NCBI RefSeq assembly: GCF_947090785.1
Contig: NZ_OX352320.1
Location: 1,302,001 to 1,366,000 of the forward strand
DNA: 64,000 nt
Source of the DNA: Rheinheimera sp. MM224
Lineage (GTDB): Bacteria; Pseudomonadota; Gammaproteobacteria; Enterobacterales; Alteromonadaceae
Reading direction: 5' to 3'
Within the stretch, counting starts at the first letter, position 1. Each line of letters opens with the position of its first letter. The notes under the pieces were generated by a model that had not been told where the DNA came from, ran no database searches, and worked only from the letters and a program-made list of their open reading frames with translations. The translations under genes and the position numbers were made by a program. Shown in pieces: positions 1-6,839 of this stretch.

Positions 1-2
1 AA

Positions 3-113
3 AAAAAACGTCAGGACAGGCGCCGTCGTGACGACTATCCACCTGCACCTGAAACTACGCCTGAAGAAGAGCAGCATGTGGATGATGAAGGACACTTAGA
101 TATTTTTGTCTAG
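3..113 (+). CDS. C-terminal end of an unknown protein (truncated by window edge)
   Basis: An open frame enters from the left edge and ends at the TAG at 111-113, giving the last 36 residues of a protein. The tail is very hydrophilic: a basic patch (KKRQDRRRR) is followed by a Pro/Glu/Asp-rich linker and ends in HLDIFV. Such a charged tail after a presumably folded part cannot be assigned to a family from this fragment. It lies about 100 bp upstream of the YoaA helicase gene on the same strand. I do not recognise it. Confidence 0.45.
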   Translation, partial: KKRQDRRRRDDYPPAPETTPEEEQHVDDEGHLDIFV

Positions 114-214
114 CCAAGGCATAATAGCGCAAATTCTTGCCGGGCCTTGTTTATGCTGTTGTCTGCTGTTTCATCCATTATCTCTGTCTTCTCTGACAGG
201 CAGTTCACCCACTT

Positions 215-2134
215 ATGCTAAAACAAGTGCAGCAGGCTTTTGCCGAACAAGGAGCTTTATCTAAAGCCATTGACGGTTTTAAAGCCCGTGAACCGCAAAA
301 GCTGATGGCAGCTTCTGTGACCAAATCCATTGAAAACGGCAACGCTTTATTGGTAGAGGCGGGCACTGGTACAGGTAAAACCTACGCCTATTTAGTGCCT
401 GCTTTGTTATCTGGCAAAAAGGTTATTTTATCCACTGGGACTAAAAACCTGCAGGAACAGCTGTATTTCCGTGATTTACCTACAGTATTAAAAGCTCTGG
501 CTTTGCCGGTGGATACCTCTTTATTAAAAGGCCGCTCCAACTATTTGTGTTTATTTCGCTTAGATCAGCATTATCAGCATGTGCCTACGGCAGATGCGGC
601 TGTGATCAATGATTTAAGTCTGATCAAAAAGTGGTCCAACGAAACCCAAAGTGGTGATATCGGCGAGCTGACTTATATAGCCGAAGACTCCAAAGCTTTA
701 CCTCTGGTGACCAGTACAGCAGACAACTGCCTCGGTAAAGACTGTCCATCCTACGAAGACTGTTATTTGCTGCGAGCCCGAAAGAAGGCGATGCAGGCCG
801 ATTTAGTGGTCGTGAACCACCATTTGTTTTTTGCCGATATGGCACTGAAAGACACTGGTTTTGGTGAGCTGCTGCCCAATATGGATGTAGTCATCTTTGA
901 TGAAGCCCACCAGATTCCGGATATCGCCAGTGAGTATTTTGGTGAGACCTTATCCAGCCGTACTTTGCTGGAGCTCTGTAAAGAGCTGGAACTGATTTGT
1001 AAAACCGAATTGCGTGACCATCCACAGTTAAGTAAAACAGCAGACAAGCTGGCGACTTTAGTGCGGGATTGGCGCTTGCTGTGGTCAGATGAACCTGAAC
1101 GCGGCAACTGGCGTGACAGTAGTAAAAGGCCTGATGTGCAACTGGCACTCACCCGGGTGTCTGAAGCCATGGGCATGTTGTATCAGGTACTGAAAGGCAG
1201 TTTAGGTCGCAACGAAGTAGTGGATCACTGTTTTGAACGGCTGGCTTTGGCGAAAACTCAGTTGGAAAAACTGCAGGATGTCAGCAAAACCGGCGTCAGT
1301 TTTTGGTATGAAACCACCAGACAACATATTAGTCTGCATTTAACGCCTTTGAGTATTGCCGATAAATTCCGTGAGCTGGTGTTTGCAGAAAAACGCAGCT
1401 GGATTTTTACCTCAGCTACCTTGTCGGTTGATCAGGGTTTTGCCCACTATATTGAACAAATGGGCTTGCAGCAGGCGGACACTTTGTTGCTCGACAGTCC
1501 TTTTGATTACGAACAACAAGCCATGTTGCTGGTGCCTCGTTATTTACCTGAACCCAATGATGCCCGTATGGGTAAAGCGCTGCTAAAATTGGCGGTGCCT
1601 TTAATTGAAGCCAATCAGGGCCGTTGTTTTTTCCTGTTCACAAGCCATCGTATGCTGCAATGGATGGCCAATGAGCTGCCACAGCATTTGTCTTTGCCTG
1701 TGCTGGTGCAGGGCACTACCAGTAAACGTTTATTACTGGAACAATTTGTTGAAACCAAACATGCGGTGTTACTCGGCACCGGCAGTTTCTGGGAAGGCGT
1801 GGATGTAAGGGGTGATACTTTAAGCTGCGTCATTATCGACAAACTGCCTTTTGCATCGCCTGACGATCCTTTATTGCAGGCGCGTAACGAAGATTGTCAG
1901 ATGAAAGGGCTGGATCCTTTTGCTTTAGTGCAATTACCACAAGCTGTGATCACGTTAAAACAAGGCGTTGGCCGTTTAATCCGTGACGTGTCAGACCGTG
2001 GTGTGTTGGTGATTTGTGATAACAGATTAGTGACCCGGCCTTATGGCTCGGTATTTTTAAAAAGCTTACCGCCGATGCGTCGCAGCCGGGATCTGAGCGC
2101 TGCGATAAAGTTTTTAGAAGATTTACCTAAATAA
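215..2134 (+). CDS. yoaA: DinG/YoaA-family ATP-dependent DNA helicase
   Basis: A 639-residue XPD-like superfamily 2 helicase, expected to unwind DNA 5'-3' using ATP and an iron-sulfur cluster. In E. coli YoaA is tied to repair of stalled replication. Visible motifs are Walker A AGTGTGKT (residues 49-56), a cysteine set NCLGKDCPSYEDC that with an upstream Cys should hold the 4Fe-4S cluster, the DEAH box in VIFDEAHQIPD, and C-terminal helicase motifs GSFWEGVDVRG and QGVGRLIRD. Length fits YoaA (about 636) rather than DinG (about 716). tsaB follows, as in E. coli where yoaA and tsaB (yeaZ) are close neighbours. Here a 128-bp repeat sits between them. Confidence 0.93.
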   Translation: MLKQVQQAFAEQGALSKAIDGFKAREPQKLMAASVTKSIENGNALLVEAGTGTGKTYAYLVPALLSGKKVILSTGTKNLQEQLYFRDLPTVLKALALPVDTSLLKGRSNYLCLFRLDQHYQHVPTADAAVINDLSLIKKWSNETQSGDIGELTYIAEDSKALPLVTSTADNCLGKDCPSYEDCYLLRARKKAMQADLVVVNHHLFFADMALKDTGFGELLPNMDVVIFDEAHQIPDIASEYFGETLSSRTLLELCKELELICKTELRDHPQLSKTADKLATLVRDWRLLWSDEPERGNWRDSSKRPDVQLALTRVSEAMGMLYQVLKGSLGRNEVVDHCFERLALAKTQLEKLQDVSKTGVSFWYETTRQHISLHLTPLSIADKFRELVFAEKRSWIFTSATLSVDQGFAHYIEQMGLQQADTLLLDSPFDYEQQAMLLVPRYLPEPNDARMGKALLKLAVPLIEANQGRCFFLFTSHRMLQWMANELPQHLSLPVLVQGTTSKRLLLEQFVETKHAVLLGTGSFWEGVDVRGDTLSCVIIDKLPFASPDDPLLQARNEDCQMKGLDPFALVQLPQAVITLKQGVGRLIRDVSDRGVLVICDNRLVTRPYGSVFLKSLPPMRRSRDLSAAIKFLEDLPK

Positions 2135-2262
2135 TATACTCTTCGTACTTGAAGCTGCAGCTTTGTTGCCTGCGTGCTCTCGCCCCAGTCACATAGGACT
2201 ACTATGCTCCTGGGGTCTCACGCACTTGTCGCCTCCCTGCAATTCCAATTACTTTGAGTCGA
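2135..2262. repeat. ERIC-like palindromic repeat, copy 1
   Basis: About 128 bp starting directly after the yoaA stop codon. It is the reverse complement, with a few mismatches, of 15649-15776. The core carries ctcctggggtctcac and, on the other strand, tgactggggcgagagc, which resemble the conserved arms of the ERIC/IRU repeat of enterobacteria and vibrios. The element lies between yoaA and tsaB and would be transcribed. Its outer ends (tatac...) are partly complementary, so the RNA could fold into one long hairpin. Confidence 0.8.
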
Positions 2263-2291
2263 TAAACAAAAATGTAGAAAGGAGTAGCCTG

Positions 2292-3011
2292 TTGAAATTA
2301 CTGGCATTAGATACCTCAACCGAAGCTTGTTCAGTGGCTTTAACTGTCGATGGCAAAATTCTGACTCTGGACGAAGTTTGTCCGCAGCAACACAGCAAAC
2401 GTATTTTGCCTATGGTGCAGCAGCTATTGTCTGAAGCTGGCTTAACTTTGCAGCAACTGGATGGTCTGGTATTTGGCAAAGGCCCTGGTAGTTTTACCGG
2501 TGTGCGTATTGGTGTGGGTGTATGTCAGGGTTTAGCTTTTGGCGCTGAACTTCCAGTTTATGGTGTATCAACCCTGGCTGCTATGGCACAAGCTGCACAC
2601 AGACACCATCAGGCCCATCAGGTGGTTGCTGCTATAGATGCACGAATGAATGAAGTCTATCTGGCCAGTTTTCAGTTAGATGATCAGGGCCTGATGCAGG
2701 CGCTAAGCACTGAAATAGCGGCTAAACCCACTGCTTTGCCAGCACCTGTATTAAAAGGCCATATTTGCGCTGTAGGAACGGGCTGGCAAACCTATCCACA
2801 ACAGCTGGAAGACTGGCACAAAACTGGCAATAGCGGATCAGAGGATCTTGCTGTGGTTCATCTTAGCCCTGTGATTCTGTACCCTTCAGCGCAGGATATG
2901 TTGAGTCTGGCGGCAATTCCGTTCCGGCAGGGGCAATTTATTGCCGCAGAACTGGCAGAACCTACTTATGTGCGCGATGAGGTCACCTGGCAGAAATTGC
3001 CCGGTAGGTAA
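2292..3011 (+). CDS. tsaB: tRNA N6-threonylcarbamoyladenosine biosynthesis protein TsaB
   Basis: TsaB (YeaZ) is the ASKHA-fold partner of TsaD and TsaE in making t6A37 on ANN-decoding tRNAs in the cytoplasm. The N-terminus LLALDTSTEACSVAL and the motif GKGPGSFTGVRIG are typical. I place the start at the TTG at 2292 because AAAGGAG lies just upstream (2278-2284) and the family begins with (M)KLLALDTS. The open frame continues upstream to 2163, but that part is ERIC-like repeat sequence and not protein-like. The resulting 239 residues match the family length. Confidence 0.92.
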   Translation: MKLLALDTSTEACSVALTVDGKILTLDEVCPQQHSKRILPMVQQLLSEAGLTLQQLDGLVFGKGPGSFTGVRIGVGVCQGLAFGAELPVYGVSTLAAMAQAAHRHHQAHQVVAAIDARMNEVYLASFQLDDQGLMQALSTEIAAKPTALPAPVLKGHICAVGTGWQTYPQQLEDWHKTGNSGSEDLAVVHLSPVILYPSAQDMLSLAAIPFRQGQFIAAELAEPTYVRDEVTWQKLPGR

Positions 3012-3121
3012 ACCCGTCGTCGGAGTAGCAGCGGCCTAGGGATGAAGATTAATAAAAGCTACTTGGCGAAATTTTTTGCTAAGTTATACTGGCATCAAAT
3101 AAAGGCGAACTTTGAGCAGTT

Positions 3122-3427
3122 ATGACAATAGCCGTCAGTCGTGATGTACCTAAAAGCCCCAGTGTTGGGCTGGTATTTCAGGGCAATAAAACCAAAGCCG
3201 TTGAGGCTGAACAGCAAAGCAAAACCACACTGGTACCATCGGGTTCCGGTGTGCGTGCTGACGCTCAGGCTTTATCTATGCTGGATGAGCAGGAAGCACA
3301 AAAACGCACTACTTACGACCAGCCAAAACAGCGTAATCAACAAGCTTTAGATGCCTACGAAATGTTAGCCAATCAGGAAAAACGCGAAAAAGTTCAGCAA
3401 ATGTTTAGTCTGGATTTGTACGCCTAA
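3122..3427 (+). CDS. Small conserved-type hypothetical protein
   Basis: A 101-residue hydrophilic protein, rich in Gln, Lys and Glu, without signal peptide or membrane segment. The C-terminal third (residues about 70-101) is predicted helical, with a pattern NQQALDAYEMLANQEKRE followed by the hydrophobic end FSLDLYA. I believe similar small proteins occur in related Alteromonadales but I know no function. It stands alone between tsaB and a TauE/SafE exporter on the same strand. The start has only a weak ribosome site. Confidence 0.6.
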   Translation: MTIAVSRDVPKSPSVGLVFQGNKTKAVEAEQQSKTTLVPSGSGVRADAQALSMLDEQEAQKRTTYDQPKQRNQQALDAYEMLANQEKREKVQQMFSLDLYA

Positions 3428-3538
3428 ACCTTAATCCCGCTCCAAAACAATCACTTCAAAATTCATAACAATAAAACCAATGAAAGTGTTTTCATAGTGG
3501 TTTATGCTGTCTTTCTAATAATAAAATGGCTCTAGGTT

Positions 3539-4531
3539 ATGTTTGACAGCAAGGTGTTTCGGATTTGGTTTGTTGCTGCTTTAGCGGTGTGGTTTGTGCT
3601 TTTTAATCAGTTTAATCAACTCAGTTTTTTAATAGAGCATTGGTATTACCCGGCCATTATGGTGGCTGGTGCTTTTGTCGCTGGTGTGACTCCAGAAGGC
3701 GGTGGAGCAGTCGCTTTTCCTGTTTTAAATATTTTCCTCAATATAGACCGCACCATGGCGCGGGATTTTAGTTTAATGATCCAAAGTATTGGCATGACCA
3801 GCGCCAGTATTTTTATCTTAAGTCACAAAGCTAACCAACTGAAAACCTATAAGCCTTTACTGGTCTTTATCCCAGTGGCTTTTGCTGGTTTTGTAGTGGG
3901 AATGCAACTGCTGCAACAACTGCCGGTATACATTATGCAGGTGCTGTTTTTAAGCCTGATCACCAGTTTTGCTGTGGTTTATAGCTTTGGTAAACACAGA
4001 GGTAGCAAAGCCACTTTAGACCTGAATAAACCTATGGATTTTGTCTTGTTGCTACTGATGTTAGTTGCTGGTGGCATGTGCGCCAGTTTGTTTGGCACCG
4101 GCGCTGATATTATTTTGTATACCTTGTTAGTGACTCGTTTTCGTATGCAGGAAAAAGTGGCCACTCATATGAGTATTATGCTGATGGCTGCAATTAGTGT
4201 GCTTGGTTATGCCTACCGCCATTTTGTTGATCAGGGTTTAACGGGGTACCAGGTACAAACCTGGTTATGCGCCTACCCTGTGGTATTGCTGATGGCGCCT
4301 TTGGGAGCTTATGTGCTGCATCGTATTAATAAAGAAATTATGTTGTATGCCATAGCAGTACTGAATGTCGCACAGCTGCTGTATTTCCTTTGTTATAACC
4401 CTTCGGTAGATAAGCTGATTTGGGCTTGTGTATTCACTGTAGTGCTGTCGACTGGCTTTTATCTGCTGATCCGTAATCTGAGTCGCAAAACTCTGTATTC
4501 AGAACAACCGCAAGTGGTTGTGTCACATTAA
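3539..4531 (+). CDS. TauE/SafE family sulfite/anion exporter-like membrane protein
   Basis: A 330-residue integral membrane protein with about eight to ten hydrophobic segments and a short polar C-terminus. Gly-rich loops in the first half (VAGVTPEGGGAVAFPVLN) and second half (GGMCASLFGTGADI) match the duplicated TauE/SafE fold, whose members are thought to move sulfite, sulfoacetate or other organosulfur anions across the inner membrane. The substrate cannot be told from sequence. It appears monocistronic, with a weak ribosome site and 53 bp before the next gene. Confidence 0.8.
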   Translation: MFDSKVFRIWFVAALAVWFVLFNQFNQLSFLIEHWYYPAIMVAGAFVAGVTPEGGGAVAFPVLNIFLNIDRTMARDFSLMIQSIGMTSASIFILSHKANQLKTYKPLLVFIPVAFAGFVVGMQLLQQLPVYIMQVLFLSLITSFAVVYSFGKHRGSKATLDLNKPMDFVLLLLMLVAGGMCASLFGTGADIILYTLLVTRFRMQEKVATHMSIMLMAAISVLGYAYRHFVDQGLTGYQVQTWLCAYPVVLLMAPLGAYVLHRINKEIMLYAIAVLNVAQLLYFLCYNPSVDKLIWACVFTVVLSTGFYLLIRNLSRKTLYSEQPQVVVSH

Positions 4532-4590
4532 GGGATCCAAAAAGTCTAACCACACGTATAAATAAACATTGATCCTAAGAGTCTGTGTTT

Positions 4591-5334
4591 ATGTCCCGTT
4601 ATTGTTTAGTCACTGGTGCCAGTTCAGGTTTAGGCCGCGAACTGGCCATTCAATACGCTAACGAAGGTTGGCAGGTGATCGCTGTTGCTCGTTCTGTCAA
4701 CGCGCTCAATGAGCTGCACAACCAACACAACAACATTCACGCTTTTCCTTTGGATTTGACCAACACAGAGCTGTTTTCGGCTGCCGTGGAGCAACTCTCT
4801 CAACAGACCTCAGCTTTGGATTTAGTTATTCTTAATGCGGGCAGTTGTGATTACGTCGAGGCGACCAATCTACCTTTAGATATTTTCGACCGCACTATGG
4901 CGCTGAATTTTCAAGCCCAGGTGGCAGCTGTGAAGCTGTTATTACCGCTGCTGCAGAAATCGGAGCAGGGCACTTTGGCTATTGTCAGCAGTCTGGCGCA
5001 TCTATTTCCGTTTACCAAAGCACAGGCTTATGGCGCCAGTAAAGCTGCCCTAAGTTATTTTGCCGACAGCTTACGAGTTGATCTTGCAGATTCTGGCGTG
5101 CAGATTTGTCTTATTGAACCTGGTTTCGTCGATACTCCTCTGACACAAAAGAACGATTTTAAGATGCCTTTTCTGCTGCAGGTTGAAGATGCTGCAGCTC
5201 GCATCCGTAAAGGCATTCAGGCACAGCAGCAGCGTATACGTTTTCCAAAACGGCTGGTGTGGAGTCTGCATCTGTTGAATCTGCTGCCTTATTCATTGCG
5301 CTGCAAAGTCGCTGCAGGGATGCGCCAACCATGA
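4591..5334 (+). CDS. Short-chain dehydrogenase/reductase (SDR)
   Basis: A classical SDR of 247 residues with the Rossmann motif TGASSGLG near the N-terminus, the NAG motif (LNAGS) and the catalytic YGASK (Tyr-x-x-x-Lys), so an NAD(P)-dependent oxidoreductase of unknown substrate. I use the ATG at 4591 rather than the in-frame GTG at 4585 because AAGAG lies about 10 nt upstream. The stop overlaps the start of the DUF2878 gene (ATGA), so the two are translationally coupled. In vibrios and Shewanella this SDR type accompanies DUF2878, a chalcone-isomerase-like protein, DUF1365 and a cyclopropane-fatty-acid synthase-like enzyme in a membrane lipid stress cluster. Confidence 0.85.
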   Translation: MSRYCLVTGASSGLGRELAIQYANEGWQVIAVARSVNALNELHNQHNNIHAFPLDLTNTELFSAAVEQLSQQTSALDLVILNAGSCDYVEATNLPLDIFDRTMALNFQAQVAAVKLLLPLLQKSEQGTLAIVSSLAHLFPFTKAQAYGASKAALSYFADSLRVDLADSGVQICLIEPGFVDTPLTQKNDFKMPFLLQVEDAAARIRKGIQAQQQRIRFPKRLVWSLHLLNLLPYSLRCKVAAGMRQP

Positions 5335-5810
5335 TAGGAATAAATTGGACGGCCTTAATAGGTTTTAAGTTAAGTTGGTTTGCGCTGGTGTTGTTCCAGG
5401 ACCTATTGCTTATTCCTGTATTGCTATTTGTAGCGTGGTCTTTGTGGCGCTGCAGTAATGCTGAACGTTTGGCCTGGTTAGCTTTGGCTGTAGTGGGGAT
5501 TACGCTGGATTCGGTGTTGCAATACAGCGGCGTTTTAAGTTTTACCGGCTCCATCTGGTTACCTCTTTGGATGTTAGTCTTGTGGCTGGTATTTAGTTTG
5601 GTGGTGGTACAGGTGTTTTCTGTGTATTTGCAAAATTACTGGATAGCGGCACTTATTGCAGCCGTCTCTGGTCCAATTGCTTATCTGGGGGGAGCTGCAT
5701 TAAGTGGTCAGATGCAGGTCAGCAGTACAACTGAAGCCTATATAGCATTGGCGTTGTGTTGGGGCTGCTATGGTGTGTTATCAGGATGGAGCAGAAAATT
5801 TTATGCGTAA
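5331..5810 (+). CDS. DUF2878 family membrane protein
   Basis: A 159-residue, highly hydrophobic protein with about five transmembrane segments. Trp-rich loops (WTALIGFKLSWF, LDSVLQYSGVL) are typical of DUF2878. The function is unknown. The ATG at 5331 overlaps the SDR stop by four bases, and an upstream in-frame extension would lie entirely inside the SDR gene. Its end overlaps the next gene by 8 bp, so the three genes form one tightly coupled operon. Confidence 0.78.
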   Translation: MIGINWTALIGFKLSWFALVLFQDLLLIPVLLFVAWSLWRCSNAERLAWLALAVVGITLDSVLQYSGVLSFTGSIWLPLWMLVLWLVFSLVVVQVFSVYLQNYWIAALIAAVSGPIAYLGGAALSGQMQVSSTTEAYIALALCWGCYGVLSGWSRKFYA

Positions 5811-6306
5811 GATTCTAGTGATAGCGACCTTTCTATGCTGTTTAAATGCTCAAGCCATGCCAGATAACGTCAAACTGGTGGGACAAGGTCAGTTCAGTTA
5901 TTTATTCTGGGATTTATACCAAGCGCAACTGTATACAGCAGATGGTAACTGGAGCGATTACCAGCAAAGTGCTCCTTTGGTACTCAAGCTGACCTATCAG
6001 CGGGATATCAGCAAGCCAGATTTTATTGAAGCGACAGTGGATCAGTGGAAACATCTGAAAGGCAAGGTTTCAGCTCAACATAAAGACTGGGCAAAGCAGT
6101 TGGATAAGCTTTGGACCGATGTTAAAAAAGGCGACCAGTTAAGTTGTGTTTTATTGGCCGATGGCACGGTACAGTTTTACTTCAATGATAAGCTGCTGGG
6201 GGACGTAACAGACCCTGCTTTTGGTCCGGCATTTTTAGATATTTGGTTGTCTGAGAAAACCTCTGCGCCAAAGCTGAGAAAACAATTGCTGAAAAATTCC
6301 GCATAA
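5803..6306 (+). CDS. Chalcone isomerase-like periplasmic protein
   Basis: A 167-residue exported protein. A short signal peptide (MRKILVIATFLCCLNAQAM) is followed by a domain with GQGQFSYLFWDLYQAQLYT and LKLTYQRDISKPDF, the pattern of bacterial chalcone-isomerase-like proteins (Chalcone_3 type). These are not proven isomerases; the fold may bind fatty acids. I use the ATG at 5803, since the frame upstream lies inside the DUF2878 gene and lacks a signal peptide. It is the last gene of the SDR-DUF2878 operon. Confidence 0.78.
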   Translation: MRKILVIATFLCCLNAQAMPDNVKLVGQGQFSYLFWDLYQAQLYTADGNWSDYQQSAPLVLKLTYQRDISKPDFIEATVDQWKHLKGKVSAQHKDWAKQLDKLWTDVKKGDQLSCVLLADGTVQFYFNDKLLGDVTDPAFGPAFLDIWLSEKTSAPKLRKQLLKNSA

Positions 6307-6839
6307 AAATGAGGCCGTGATGTTTTGGTGACTGCGGATTTCTGCTCTATAACCAATGAATATCAATGCCTCTTGTCCCTTCTGTGTGCACATCTAATTT
6401 AGTTTATGGTGTTTTTCATCTTATTTACTTTCAGTTTTGTAACAAAACAACAGCTGACTGACTTCTGTTTATTAATTAATCTTTTGGTGAGCAACCCTGA
6501 ATAAGGCATTTTTACAGTATTGTTCTTATTAAACAGTCAGATATGTCATGCCTTCTCTTTTTTGTTGTCTAATTCTAATACAGCTGCATCGTTTGTTTTG
6601 TATGCATATCTTTATGTTGTTGATTTTTATCATAAATTTAACACTTGTGCTTTTTGCGGCAGATGCCAGTTAACGCAGTCATTTGGCGGTTAAAAGCGGT
6701 TGACCCTTACAAAACATTGCATTTATTATCCGCCGCCTTTTTTGGGATAGCCCCAAATCAGGCGTGTTGTAGCTTCAATCAACACCACTGTTGATTGCCG
6801 TAAAAACAGAGTCACTACGCAGTGGCCCAGGGAGAAAAA
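6307..6839. promoter_or_regulatory. AT-rich regulatory region before the TonB receptor gene
   Basis: A 533-bp gap with no credible gene. It is AT-rich in the middle. Near its right end are a perfect 9-bp inverted repeat with 4-bp spacer (caatcaaca/tgttgattg, 6776-6797) and, just before it, tttggg/cccaaa around a 5-nt loop. Both lie 40-110 bp upstream of the receptor start. The first could be an operator or a leader hairpin; no clear terminator for the upstream operon was seen. Confidence 0.45.

Noticed and set aside
2163..2291. N-terminal extension of the tsaB reading frame
   Set aside because: It is translated ERIC-like repeat sequence; the family start and a good ribosome site point to the TTG at 2292.
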